A stretch of DNA of 51,843 bases, from positions 1 through 51,843 of the forward strand of contig NZ_LUUI01000143.1 in NCBI RefSeq assembly GCF_001644015.1, written 5' to 3'. Below are positions 24,477 to 33,932 of this stretch, in pieces. Made by a program: the position numbers and the translations under genes. The notes under the pieces are model-generated. The model was not told where the DNA came from, did not search any database, and saw only the letters and a program-made list of their open reading frames with translations. Source of the stretch: Methylomonas lenta (GTDB lineage: Bacteria > Pseudomonadota > Gammaproteobacteria > Methylococcales > Methylomonadaceae). Every line of letters starts with the position of its first letter. The first letter of the stretch is position 1.

Positions 24477-26360
24477 TTACTCCGTCGGCTTATTTAAAAA
24501 CATTGGCCTCGAGCGGCTTTTATCGGCAGCCTGACTTTCCTGTGAGTTTAGCAAAATGGCTAACGAAACTTGGTGACTTTCCAATAAATTGCGTTCTGGT
24601 TTGCCAAATGCGTAACCTTGCCCAAGATTAACCCCTAGTTGTTTCAGTTTTAAGGCAATGTTGGGTGTTTCTACGAATTCGGCAATGGTTTGCTTGCCCA
24701 ATTTCCCGGCAATTTCAACCATAGATCTGACTAAAATGCTGTCAGTTTCATTGATATCCAATTGCCTAATAAACTGACCGTCTATTTTTACATAATCAAC
24801 CGGGAAGGTTTTTAAGTAATTAAAGGAACAAAAACCGGCACCAAAATCATCCAATGCAAATTTGCATCCCAGATCACGGATCTTATGAATCATGTCGCGT
24901 GTGCGTTCAAAATTATCCACGGCTGCAGTTTCGGTTATTTCAAAAGTCAGACGACCGGCGTCAACCCAGGTTAGCTCGAGTTTATCGCGGATGACCTGGA
25001 GCAAATCAGGATACTGAAAAGCACTGCCGGACAAATTGATGGCCAGTGCTATATGCGACAGATAAGAAGGCAGCGCTGCTAGAAAATCGATAGCATTTTC
25101 GACCACCCATAAATCGATGGCATGAATTAAACCCATGCGCTCGGCAACCGGAATGAATTGATCGGGCGTGATGGTTTGGCCTTCGTCGCCACGCATCCTA
25201 ATCAGAACTTCATAATGTGAAATATCGCAGGTATTCAGTTCGACTACAGGCTGAAAGACTAAAAATAAATCGTTGTCGCGTAAGGCTTTGCGTATGATCG
25301 GAACCCAATATATATCCCGGCGACGTTCTTTGATGCTGACGTCTTCATGGTTGTATATGCGTATTTTGTCGCGACCGTTTATTTTGGCAAAATTGCAGGC
25401 TTGGCGGGCATGCAAAATCATTTCGCCGGGGTGTTTTGCAGGGGATGAGTTGTCCAGCGAGGTAATGCCAATGGATACACTGGCGCTGTAACAAATTTCG
25501 CCGGTAAAAAAACGGAAATTTTCCACCGTTGTACGGATGGTTTCGGCGATGATGTGCGCTTGTTTTTTAGTTTTGTTTTCCAAAAACAGGCAGAATTCGT
25601 CAGCACCTATCCGGGCAAAAAGACAACTAGGTGGCACCAATTTACGTATCAGGATCGTCAACTCTACTAATAAACGATCGCCGACATCGAACCCTTCCAG
25701 TTCATTAATCATGCTGAAACGGTCGACATCGATAAAAAGCAGCGCCCCCTCCTTTTTGAGTTTGTTGCTTAAATTCATGATCAATCTTAGCTGGCGTTCA
25801 AAGCTGTTACGGTTGAACAAGCCCGTGAGTTCATCGTGAGCAACCAGAAACTTTAGTTTGGCTTCAATAACACTTTTGGATGCCAGTTCATTAATCAGTT
25901 GTTCTTCTTGTTGATGGCGTATAAGACGCTCTTGTTTCAGCTGCATTAAAAAATTAATCGATAGCGCTAAAACCTGCGGTTCGACGGGAGAGCTGATTTG
26001 GAATATCAGGCAATTAGTCGTTGAGGCCAAATATTGATCAATTGCACTGGTGCTCTGGCTCGAATCTGATGGTCTTAATATTACAAAGGGTATGACTAAG
26101 CCATCGGTTGAGTTACATAAACTTTGGCTTAACTCGATCAAATTACAATTAGGCAGGTTTTGGTTTACTACGATTAAGCCAATTTTTTCTGGTTGTTCAT
26201 GAAAAGGTCGCAGAATGTCATAGATTTTCTGGCCGCTACTGGCGTGGCGGATATCTAAAAAGCCGCTTTCTTCAAGGATGGAGGCGATATGCTGAGCTGA
26301 AATACTATCGTGCTCGGCAACAATAATGATCAAATCTTTAAGTGAGTCACAAACAATCAT
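24477..26360 (-). CDS. Diguanylate cyclase/phosphodiesterase (receiver-like, GGDEF, EAL)
   Basis: 627 residues in three parts. Residues 10-130 look like a response-regulator receiver, but the phosphoacceptor site reads VVNQNLP with N66 where aspartate is expected, so it probably is not phosphorylated normally. The GGDEF domain at 165-340 has GADEF at 252-256 instead of GGDEF. The EAL domain from about 350 has YEVLIR (EVL at 384-386), the metal-binding DDFGAGFCSF and VKIDGQFI, so phosphodiesterase activity is plausible. It may make, break or only sense cyclic di-GMP. Divergent from the HDOD gene, with a 186-base gap. No membrane segment is seen. Confidence 0.93.
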   Translation of the reverse strand: MIVCDSLKDLIIIVAEHDSISAQHIASILEESGFLDIRHASSGQKIYDILRPFHEQPEKIGLIVVNQNLPNCNLIELSQSLCNSTDGLVIPFVILRPSDSSQSTSAIDQYLASTTNCLIFQISSPVEPQVLALSINFLMQLKQERLIRHQQEEQLINELASKSVIEAKLKFLVAHDELTGLFNRNSFERQLRLIMNLSNKLKKEGALLFIDVDRFSMINELEGFDVGDRLLVELTILIRKLVPPSCLFARIGADEFCLFLENKTKKQAHIIAETIRTTVENFRFFTGEICYSASVSIGITSLDNSSPAKHPGEMILHARQACNFAKINGRDKIRIYNHEDVSIKERRRDIYWVPIIRKALRDNDLFLVFQPVVELNTCDISHYEVLIRMRGDEGQTITPDQFIPVAERMGLIHAIDLWVVENAIDFLAALPSYLSHIALAINLSGSAFQYPDLLQVIRDKLELTWVDAGRLTFEITETAAVDNFERTRDMIHKIRDLGCKFALDDFGAGFCSFNYLKTFPVDYVKIDGQFIRQLDINETDSILVRSMVEIAGKLGKQTIAEFVETPNIALKLKQLGVNLGQGYAFGKPERNLLESHQVSLAILLNSQESQAADKSRSRPMFLNKPTE

Positions 26361-26546
26361 CGTTTAATGGTAAGGTGTTTTGCGGCATAATAAAAATAGC
26401 GTATTTCAGGTTAAAAGTTAAATGTAATCAAAAGCCTACACGAAACTTGTAATTCTAGTGAAACCCGTTAGGCTTAAACGGTATACAGCCCCCGAACTGT
26501 CAAACCTCAAACCAGTATAGGCATAAATTTAAAGAATGTAATATTG

Positions 26547-27392
26547 ATGATAATTTCAACACCGACTTTAACGATTAACGACTTGCTAAAAGGTGATATC
26601 AAACTTGCCTCGCCGCCTACTGTTTATTTAGCTTTAAAAAAGGTAGTTGATAATCCTAGGACGACTGCGAGGGATGCCGCCTTTGTTATCGAGAGCGATG
26701 CTGCATTAGCATTACGCTTGCTTAAAATCGTCAATAGCGCATTTTACGGATTTCCATCAAAAATAAGTTCAATTACAACAGCAATCACCCTGATTGGGGT
26801 GCGTGAATTACAGAATCTGACCTTGGCCACCACCGTGATCGAACGGTTTTCCGATTTGCCTGGACAACTATTTTCCATTCACGATTTTTGGTCGAAAAAC
26901 CTGCGTTGTGCATTGTTTGCCAAACAGCTGGATGCCGTGATGGGCAAAAAATACGCTGACACGGCTTTTTTATGCGGTTTGATTCATAACATTGGTCAAT
27001 TGGTGATGTATAGACGTATTCCGGTATTGGCTCGAGAAGTGGATTTACTGACGCAGGCCCGAATGCCAACCGAAGTTGATGCGGCCTATATTGAACAGCA
27101 AGTCATTGGTTTTGATCATTTCCAGTTAGGTGCCGAGTTATGCCGATGCTGGAAGTTGCCCGAAGTAGTTGTCGAGTCCATCCGTTTGGAGCTGTTTCCG
27201 GATCATGTGGGCAATTATGCTGACTTAGCCACAATAGTGCGTATCGCCAATCACTTCAGCAAGCTTGATACGCCGCATGATGCCATTGTCGCCAACGGTT
27301 TTGAATTATCGCCGGAACAAATCAGTGAAATTTTGGATAAAACCCACGACGAGTTTGAAGCAATTTTTAAATTGTTTTTTCCGACTAAATAA
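26547..27392 (+). CDS. HDOD domain protein
   Basis: 281 residues made almost wholly of an HDOD domain, a non-catalytic relative of HD phosphohydrolases found in signalling proteins. The conserved pattern is present: LASPPTVYLALKKVVDNPRT, then LRLLKIVNSAFYGFPSKI, then ITLIGVRELQNLTLATTV, and LCGLIHNIGQLVMYR where catalytic HD proteins have HDIG. Asparagine replaces the catalytic Asp, so phosphohydrolase activity is unlikely. Start chosen as ATG at 26547, one codon after a possible TTG. It faces the GGDEF/EAL gene across a 186-base divergent region, which suggests shared signalling, though that is inference. Related to the triplet at 39836-43771 but lacks their N-terminal domain. Confidence 0.88.
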   Translation: MIISTPTLTINDLLKGDIKLASPPTVYLALKKVVDNPRTTARDAAFVIESDAALALRLLKIVNSAFYGFPSKISSITTAITLIGVRELQNLTLATTVIERFSDLPGQLFSIHDFWSKNLRCALFAKQLDAVMGKKYADTAFLCGLIHNIGQLVMYRRIPVLAREVDLLTQARMPTEVDAAYIEQQVIGFDHFQLGAELCRCWKLPEVVVESIRLELFPDHVGNYADLATIVRIANHFSKLDTPHDAIVANGFELSPEQISEILDKTHDEFEAIFKLFFPTK

Positions 27393-27568
27393 AATTAGTC
27401 TCATCAGTTCTTGCCGGAAGGTTTACTTTTAATCCAGAAAGGGGGTTGATTTTGCTTGCAGAAATGAGGGTTTACGCCTATTCCGAATAGCATAGGTAAT
27501 AAAGCACCGATTCACATGTGTAAATCTCTATAATTGCCGGCAATGGCATTATTGATCAAGAGGCTGGC

Positions 27569-28966
27569 ATGATTTCCGAAACCGTTGTCGAATTATCGCG
27601 CTGGCAGTTTGCGATAACCGCGATACTGCATTTTTTATTTATCCCATTAACCCTTGGGTTGGCACTATTACTGGCATTAATGGAGTCTGCTTATGTCTTG
27701 ACTGGCCGCTCGGTTTACCAGGCCATGGCACATTTATGGGGGCGTTTATTCGCAATTAATTTCACCCTGGCAATGGCTACCCGATTGCTAGTGGTCTGTC
27801 AGTTTGGAATGAATGGTTCGTATTTTTCGCATTATGCTGGCGATATATTTGCTTTGCCGTTAGCCATAGAAGCTTTAACCAGTTTTTTTCTGGCGGCAGT
27901 CTTGTTTGGGCCGTATTGGTTCGGTTGGGAGCGACTGGGTAAATATCAGCATTTGATAGTGACCTGGGTCATTGTATTGGCAGTCAATGCTTCTACTTAT
28001 TGGATTTTGCTGGCTAATGGCTGGATGCAAAATCCGGTAGCCGCAAGCTTTAATTATCAATCTTATCGTATCGAACTCACCGATTTTGCTGCGTTTCTAA
28101 GCAATCCGGCAACTATCGAAAAATATCTGCATACCGTTGCTGCCAGTTATGTTACTGCTGCTGCGACCTTAATGGGGATTAGCGCATTCTGGCTGCTGAA
28201 AAAACAAGACGATGAATTGGCTAGCAAGAGCTTCAAGTTGGCCGCTGTCGTAGGTATGCTGGCGATTGTGATTACCGTTGGGCTGGGTGATGATACACCT
28301 TATCTAAATAATTCAGCACAACTGGCAAAACGGGCCGCCATTCACGGGCAAGTGAATCAAAACTTGCTGCCGGACATCGAAACGCGGATTCGCAGCGGTA
28401 TTAAAGCCTATGTCCTGCTACAGGATTTACGTGATGATAATAAAGACCCGCAACTATTGGCAGAGTTCGATCAGCACAAAGCCAATTTGGGCTATGCCTG
28501 GCTGTTAACGCCGTGGCATAAAGACATTATTGATGCTAAAGACAAGCAGATTGCATTGGCTGCGCAATCTGCTTTGCCGGCATATCCAACTTTATTATTC
28601 TGGGTTTACCGTTTGATGATTGCTTGCGGTTTAGTGAGCTTGGCGTTGTTTACGCTGGCAGCTTGGCACAGTGTTATCAACAAGCCCCTGAGCGTCTTTT
28701 TGCTGCGCTGGAGTTTATACCTTGTGCCCTTGCCCTGGCTGGCATGTATTGCGGGTTGGTTTGTTGCTGAGGCGGGTAAGCAACCTTGGGCGATTGCCGG
28801 TTTATTGCCCACTTTTTGGGGTGTGTCATCGCTGACGGTGCCTCAATTATTAATTAGTAGCATAGGCTATATGATTGCTTATTTGGCATTACTGGTTGCA
28901 GGAGGGTATTTAATGCGACAAACCATACTTGATCGCGGTTTAAATAAGTCGGGAGTTCAGCGATGA
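27569..28966 (+). CDS. cydA: Cytochrome bd-type quinol oxidase subunit I, divergent
   Basis: 465 residues, multi-pass. The opening VVELSRWQFAITAILHFLFIPLTLG is typical of CydA. Heme ligands are kept by alignment to my memory of E. coli CydA: H21 and H188 for the b hemes, M350 (with R348 in YRLMIACG), plus E101 in AIEAL and the GWFVAEAGKQPWA motif with K in place of R. Several usually conserved residues differ: the segment TGLTMEFQFGMNW reads TRLLVVCQFGMNG; E107 of FFLEST is A109 in FFLAAV; and E257 of the quinol loop is H259. The Q loop is short. So a bd oxidase fold is clear, but activity or quinol use may be altered. Overlaps cydB by four bases. Confidence 0.88.
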   Translation: MISETVVELSRWQFAITAILHFLFIPLTLGLALLLALMESAYVLTGRSVYQAMAHLWGRLFAINFTLAMATRLLVVCQFGMNGSYFSHYAGDIFALPLAIEALTSFFLAAVLFGPYWFGWERLGKYQHLIVTWVIVLAVNASTYWILLANGWMQNPVAASFNYQSYRIELTDFAAFLSNPATIEKYLHTVAASYVTAAATLMGISAFWLLKKQDDELASKSFKLAAVVGMLAIVITVGLGDDTPYLNNSAQLAKRAAIHGQVNQNLLPDIETRIRSGIKAYVLLQDLRDDNKDPQLLAEFDQHKANLGYAWLLTPWHKDIIDAKDKQIALAAQSALPAYPTLLFWVYRLMIACGLVSLALFTLAAWHSVINKPLSVFLLRWSLYLVPLPWLACIAGWFVAEAGKQPWAIAGLLPTFWGVSSLTVPQLLISSIGYMIAYLALLVAGGYLMRQTILDRGLNKSGVQR

Positions 28967-30093
28967 CAATTGATTTGGAATCTCTGCGTCTTATTTGGTG
29001 GGCTCTATTGGGACTGGTAATGGTGAGCTTTGTGTTATGCGAAGGTCTGACCTTAGGCGTATGTCTATTGCTGCCGATGATAGGGAAATCCGAAAGCCAG
29101 CGGTTAACACTGATCAGTAATATTGTACCTACCAGCATGGGTAATTTGGCATGGTTCATTGCTATGCTGACCATTGTATTTGCAGCCTGGCCGATAGCTT
29201 ATGCGGTAACTATGGCTAGTGTTTATCCATTATTGTTGCTGGTATTGCTGGCTATTTTATTGCGGCCGTTAGCGATGTATTTCCAGCATGCGAGTAATCA
29301 ACCGCTTTGGCAGCAATATAGTGCTAAAGTGCTGGTGGTCGGTGGCGTGGTGCCCGCTACGCTTTTGGGGTTGTTGGCAGGGAATATGTTAAAGGGCATT
29401 CCTTTTCATCTGGATAGTGATATGCGTATCCTGTTTTTAGGTGATTTTGCCGGACTGTTTAATTTGTTTTCCATACTGGCAGCGGCATGCAGCGTTGCCT
29501 TACTGGCCTTGCATGGTGCGGTATTCATACAGCTTAAAACTAACGGCGAACTGCAGCAAAATGCCAAAGCTTTGACCTTACAAGCAGGAGTGGCCTTTTT
29601 GCTATTATTTGCTACGGCAGGGTTATGGATTATGCATCTGGAGGGTTATCACATTGATTCCGATATTTTGCCTGATGCGGCGTCTAATCCGTTGGCAAAG
29701 TTTGTTAAACGTGGCGAAGGGTTGTGGCTGGATAATTACGAACATTTGCCCTTGCTGTGGGCGTTACCGGTATTAGCTTTTATGGGCGGACTGGCCGCGA
29801 TATTGTTCGCAAAATGGGATAAAACCTATTTTGCCATGATCGCCAGTTCGCTATGTGTCAGTATGGTGGTTTTGACTTTTGGTGTATCGATGTTCCCCTT
29901 CTTGCTGCCATCCAATATCTCTCTCAATAGCTCGATGACAATTTGGGATAGTAGTGCCAGTCACATGACCTTGCAGAGTTTATTGTGGCTGGCGGTTTTT
30001 GCGCTGCCGATGATGGTTATTTCCACGCGCTGGGTGTTTTGTCTGTTTGCCAAAGATAATCACCGGCGAGAGATGGTCTGGGGCGATGATTGA
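28963..30093 (+). CDS. cydB: Cytochrome bd-type quinol oxidase subunit II, divergent
   Basis: 376 residues with about eight membrane segments, forming the second subunit of the bd oxidase. It shows LRLIWWALLGLVM near the start, FAAWPIAYA, GNMLKGIPF, ASNPLAKFV, and SLNSSMTIWDSSAS near the end, all aligning with E. coli CydB. The first-helix motif usually DGFDMGVG reads EGLTLGVC, and GNQVWL reads GNLAWF, so this subunit has diverged alongside CydA. The ATG overlaps the cydA stop as ATGA. No CydX-like small gene is visible before the next gene at 30227. Confidence 0.86.
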   Translation: MTIDLESLRLIWWALLGLVMVSFVLCEGLTLGVCLLLPMIGKSESQRLTLISNIVPTSMGNLAWFIAMLTIVFAAWPIAYAVTMASVYPLLLLVLLAILLRPLAMYFQHASNQPLWQQYSAKVLVVGGVVPATLLGLLAGNMLKGIPFHLDSDMRILFLGDFAGLFNLFSILAAACSVALLALHGAVFIQLKTNGELQQNAKALTLQAGVAFLLLFATAGLWIMHLEGYHIDSDILPDAASNPLAKFVKRGEGLWLDNYEHLPLLWALPVLAFMGGLAAILFAKWDKTYFAMIASSLCVSMVVLTFGVSMFPFLLPSNISLNSSMTIWDSSASHMTLQSLLWLAVFALPMMVISTRWVFCLFAKDNHRREMVWGDD

Positions 30094-30226
30094 CAACAAT
30101 TTGTAGGGCATTTGTAATAAGTCTAAATGAACAGTTTTCATGTTGCTGTCAAATGGCTAGTCTAAAATGGACTCAGAATAACTTAACTTGTAATTGATTG
30201 ATTTTTTTCTAATAAAAGGATGGCTT

Positions 30227-32584
30227 ATGACACTCTCTACTCAAGAAACAGAATCTATTAATGCCTATTGGCGGGCCTGTAATTATTTGGCAGCGGGTAT
30301 GATTTATCTGCGGGATAACCCCTTGCTTAAAGAGCCGTTAAAACCTGAGCATATCAAGAAACGTTTACTCGGTCATTGGGGCGCTAGCCCTGGACTCAGC
30401 TTTAGCTATATTCATCTCAATCGCCTCATCAATAAATATGATCTAAATGCCATATTTCTGGCTGGCCCGGGCCATGGGGCGCCAGGTGTGTTGGCGCCAG
30501 TGTATCTGGAAGGTACTTACAGCGAAATCTATCCTAACAAAAGCGAAGATGAAGAAGGTCTGCTGAACTTTTTCAAAGAATTTTCCTTTCCTGGCGGCAT
30601 TGGTAGTCATTGCACCCCGGAAACACCAGGTTCGATTCATGAAGGTGGAGAATTAGGATACAGCGTTTCGCATGCATTTGGTGCTGCCTACGATAACCCG
30701 GATCTACTGGTCGCGGTCGTAGTAGGCGATGGTGAATCCGAAACCGGACCCTTGGCGACATCCTGGCATTCCAATAAATTTTTAAACCCTATCCGGGATG
30801 GCGCGGTATTGCCGATTTTGCATTTGAATGGCTACAAAATTAACAATCCCTCTTTGTTGTCGCGGATTAGTCATGAAGAGCTAGAAAATTTGTTTAAAGG
30901 TTACGGCTGGCAGCCGTATTTTGTCGAAGGCAGTGAGCCTATGGATATGCACGGCAAAATGGCGGCGACTATGGAGGCGTGTGTGTTGGAAATTCGCCGG
31001 ATTCAAGAGCAGGCCCGTAGTAGCGGTAAAGCTGAACGTCCGCGTTGGCCGATGATAATACTACGCTCACCTAAAGGCTGGACCGGCCCAAAAGAAGTCG
31101 ACGGTCATAAAGTCGAAGGTTTTTGGCGCGCGCATCAAGTGCCTTTGAGTGGCGTGCAGGAAAAGCCGGCACATTTGGCGCAATTGGAAGCTTGGTTGCG
31201 CAGTTATAAGACAGATGAATTATTTGATGAGAATGGCACGTTGCTGCCGGAGCTGAAAGCCTTGGCGCCAAAAGGATTGCGGAGAATGAGTGCCAATTTA
31301 CATGCCAACGGCGGCCGTTTACGTAAGGCGCTGCGCATGCCGGATTTTCGCGATTACCGGATTGAAGTAAGTAAACCAGGCACGATTTCGGCCGAAAATA
31401 CTCGACCTTTAGGCAAGTTTTTGCGCGACATTATGCAAGAAAATATGCAAAATTTTCGCGTATTCGGTCCGGATGAAAATACCTCCAATAAATTAGACGA
31501 TATCTATGAGGTGAGTAAAAAAACCTGGATGGCGGATTATTTACCGGAAGACGCCGACGGCGGGCAGTTGGCGGTAGATGGTCGCGTGATGGAAATACTG
31601 TCCGAGCATACCCTCGAGGGTTGGTTGGAAGGCTACCTACTGACTGGCCGACATGGCTTTTTTTCAACATATGAAGCTTTTGTACATGTGATCGACTCCA
31701 TGTTCAATCAACATGCTAAATGGTTGGAAATGTCAAAAGCCGTACCATGGCGCGCACCGATTTCGTCTTTGAATCTGCTGATTACCTCCACCGTTTGGCG
31801 GCAGGATCACAATGGATTTACTCATCAGGACCCGGGTTTTCTGGATGTGGTGGTGAATAAAAGTCCGGCCGTGACACGAATTTATCTGCCACCGGATGTA
31901 AACACTTTGCTGGCTATCAGCAATCACTGTTTGAATAGTACCGATTACATCAACGTGATCGTATGCGACAAGCAAAAACACTTGCAATTTCTGGATATGG
32001 ATTCAGCCATCAAGCATTGCACCAAAGGCATAGGTATCTGGAAATGGGCCAGCAGTGATAATGGTGCCGAGCCTGATTTGGTGATGGCTTGTGCCGGTGA
32101 TATTCCAACTAAGGAAGCATTGGCAGCCACTGTGATTTTGCGCGAGCATTTTCCGGCTTTGAAAGTGCGATTTGTGAATGTGGTCGACTTGTATAAACTC
32201 TCGCCGGCATCGGAGCATCCGCACGGGTTGTCAGATAAAGATTTCGATAGTTTGTTTACTTTGGATAAGCCGATTCTGTTTAACTTTCATGGCTATCCCT
32301 GGTTGATTCATCGCTTGGCCTATCGTCGTAACAATCACAAAAATATGCATGTGCGCGGTTACAAGGAAAAAGGTAGCATCAATACACCTCTGGAGCTGGC
32401 GATTCAGAATGAAATCGACCGCTTTAGTTTGGTTATCGATGCTATAGATCGGATACCGACATTACGGGTGGCAGGTGCCCACGTGAAAGAAAAAATGCGG
32501 GATATGCAGATTGAGTGCCGTAATTATGCTTACGAATACGGTGCGGATTTACCGGCGGCAGATAACTGGGTTTGGCCTTATTAA
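30227..32584 (+). CDS. xfp: Xylulose-5-phosphate / fructose-6-phosphate phosphoketolase
   Basis: A thiamine-diphosphate enzyme that splits xylulose 5-phosphate (and often fructose 6-phosphate) with phosphate to acetyl phosphate and an aldose phosphate. 785 residues, the usual length. Family segments include GHWGASPGL near the N terminus, [40 protein letters not shown] with the thiamine-binding GDGE, and [15 protein letters not shown]. The start is the ATG at 30227 after AAAAGGATGG; the frame is open to 30194 but without a binding site. In RuMP methanotrophs it offers a carbon-saving route from sugar phosphates to acetyl units. It follows cydAB by 133 bases, likely separately transcribed. Confidence 0.95.
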   Translation: MTLSTQETESINAYWRACNYLAAGMIYLRDNPLLKEPLKPEHIKKRLLGHWGASPGLSFSYIHLNRLINKYDLNAIFLAGPGHGAPGVLAPVYLEGTYSEIYPNKSEDEEGLLNFFKEFSFPGGIGSHCTPETPGSIHEGGELGYSVSHAFGAAYDNPDLLVAVVVGDGESETGPLATSWHSNKFLNPIRDGAVLPILHLNGYKINNPSLLSRISHEELENLFKGYGWQPYFVEGSEPMDMHGKMAATMEACVLEIRRIQEQARSSGKAERPRWPMIILRSPKGWTGPKEVDGHKVEGFWRAHQVPLSGVQEKPAHLAQLEAWLRSYKTDELFDENGTLLPELKALAPKGLRRMSANLHANGGRLRKALRMPDFRDYRIEVSKPGTISAENTRPLGKFLRDIMQENMQNFRVFGPDENTSNKLDDIYEVSKKTWMADYLPEDADGGQLAVDGRVMEILSEHTLEGWLEGYLLTGRHGFFSTYEAFVHVIDSMFNQHAKWLEMSKAVPWRAPISSLNLLITSTVWRQDHNGFTHQDPGFLDVVVNKSPAVTRIYLPPDVNTLLAISNHCLNSTDYINVIVCDKQKHLQFLDMDSAIKHCTKGIGIWKWASSDNGAEPDLVMACAGDIPTKEALAATVILREHFPALKVRFVNVVDLYKLSPASEHPHGLSDKDFDSLFTLDKPILFNFHGYPWLIHRLAYRRNNHKNMHVRGYKEKGSINTPLELAIQNEIDRFSLVIDAIDRIPTLRVAGAHVKEKMRDMQIECRNYAYEYGADLPAADNWVWPY

Positions 32585-32595
32585 ATTAAGCATTT

Positions 32596-32619
32596 GGGGT
32601 TGGCGTTTTTGCTAGCCCC
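32596..32619 (+). terminator. Hairpin after phosphoketolase gene
   Basis: GGGGTTGGC at 32596-32604, loop GTTTTT, GCTAGCCCC at 32611-32619, nine pairs with two G-T pairs. It lies 11 bases after the stop. The trailing sequence is A-rich rather than T-rich, so efficiency is uncertain. Confidence 0.45.
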
Positions 32620-32724
32620 TAAAGAACACCCTGCATTTTTTGATTAATTTTTCGGTCAATTGGTAGCGCGTCTTAGCGACTGTTTTTTTTACTTCCATCA
32701 ACAATAACTAAAAAGGGAAACAGC

Positions 32725-33303
32725 ATGAAAACATTACTGAACTACACCCTAATCGGCATCTTGGCTCTGATACCTGTGGTGGTTATTTTGCAAATTATTT
32801 TGTTTGTAAAAGATCGATTTTCTGATTTGTTTCAGTTTGTCTATGGTTATTCGGATAATTACTTTGTGACTTTTTTGCTGTTTGGCTTTAGTTTTGGGCT
32901 GATAACCTATGTCGGTCATCGTGTTAGTTTAGGTCGATTTTCTATGATTGCGGCTTTTGAGCAGGTCGTTGAGCGTGTTCCTCTGCTTAGTACTATTTAT
33001 CGGGTGACCAAAAAGCTGGTTTCCATGATTGCCGGACACGAGCTAAAACAGCCTCGCGAGGTGGTATACATTGAATATCCAAAAGAGGGGCTTTGGGTGC
33101 CGGCTTATGTCACTAACAAAGTTGGAGATCGTTACGTATTGTTTGTGCCGACTTCGCCTAACCCAACCTCCGGCTTTGCCATTATCGTCCACGAAACGAA
33201 AGTTATTAAATCAGCAATGAGTATCGAGCAAGTCACCAGTTTTATTATCAGCGTTGGTGCCGATTATGAAAAAATGGCTGAAGCAAGCTTGCTGCCGAAG
33301 TAA
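32725..33303 (+). CDS. DUF502 family inner-membrane protein
   Basis: 192 residues. Two membrane segments lie at the N terminus (about 5-28 and 46-68). Then come VERVPLLSTIYRVTKKL and a soluble domain with VVYIEYPKEGLWVPAYVT, FVPTSPNPTSGF and IIV. This motif set is characteristic of the DUF502 family, widespread in bacteria and without an assigned function. A good ribosome binding site (AAAAGGGAAACAGC) precedes the ATG. It is followed closely by pncC, perhaps in one transcript. No enzymatic motif is visible. Confidence 0.9.
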   Translation: MKTLLNYTLIGILALIPVVVILQIILFVKDRFSDLFQFVYGYSDNYFVTFLLFGFSFGLITYVGHRVSLGRFSMIAAFEQVVERVPLLSTIYRVTKKLVSMIAGHELKQPREVVYIEYPKEGLWVPAYVTNKVGDRYVLFVPTSPNPTSGFAIIVHETKVIKSAMSIEQVTSFIISVGADYEKMAEASLLPK

Positions 33304-33344
33304 CCTGCAAATGAATGGGTTTTAATTCCGTAGTAGGTATTGCA

Positions 33345-33839
33345 ATGCCACAGGATATTTATCAACTAGCCAAAGCAGTAGGGCAGCAACTTCAAGCCAG
33401 GCATTGGCAATTGGCTTTGGCGGAATCTTGCACGGGCGGTGGTATCGCGCAAGCCGTGACCGATGTGGCAGGCAGTTCTGCCTGGTTTGATCGTGGCTTT
33501 GTGACCTACAGCAATGCGGCTAAAGTTGAAATGCTGGGGGTTAAACAACACACGCTAAACCAGTTTGGCGCAGTGAGTGCAGAAACCGTGCTGGAAATGG
33601 TGGCTGGCGCTCTGCAGCATAGTCATGCCGATTTAGCTTTTGCAGTTACCGGGATTGCCGGACCGGATGGCGGAACGCTGGATAAACCGATAGGTACGGT
33701 ATTCATCGCCTGGCAGTTTCGCGGTCGGGCGGCTTGTTATGTTAAGCAGCTTTTTTCCGGTGATAGGCTGGCAGTGAGACAGCAGGTGATAGTCTTTTGC
33801 CTGCAACAGGCTTATGCGCTGATGGCTGGAGAAAGCTAA
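33345..33839 (+). CDS. pncC: Nicotinamide-nucleotide amidohydrolase PncC (CinA C-terminal domain)
   Basis: Hydrolyses nicotinamide mononucleotide to nicotinate mononucleotide in NAD recycling. 164 residues, the length of the stand-alone CinA C-terminal domain. The motif ALAESCTGGGIAQAVTDVAGSS, the segment GFVTYSNAAKVEMLGV, and AVTGIAGPDGGTLDKPIGTV are typical. The start is taken as ATG at 33345, preceded by TAGTAGG; an in-frame ATG at 33315 would add ten residues. Functionally it connects with nadE elsewhere in the window, since both feed the NAD pool, though they are not neighbours. Confidence 0.94.
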   Translation: MPQDIYQLAKAVGQQLQARHWQLALAESCTGGGIAQAVTDVAGSSAWFDRGFVTYSNAAKVEMLGVKQHTLNQFGAVSAETVLEMVAGALQHSHADLAFAVTGIAGPDGGTLDKPIGTVFIAWQFRGRAACYVKQLFSGDRLAVRQQVIVFCLQQAYALMAGES

Positions 33840-33932
33840 AAGCAATCCAGCTATGCTTGAAAAAGGGTTGAGCCCCACTGCGCCAATTACGCTAAAATGA
33901 CCCATTGTAATCAGTTTGCGGACGTTGACGAA

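Noticed and set aside
27480-27568. FNR-type site before cydA
   Set aside because: TTGATCAA occurs near the start but lacks the four-base centre of TTGAT-N4-ATCAA, so it is not a consensus FNR site.
30094-30226. CydX small subunit gene after cydB
   Set aside because: No short frame with a start, binding site and single hydrophobic helix is seen in the gap.
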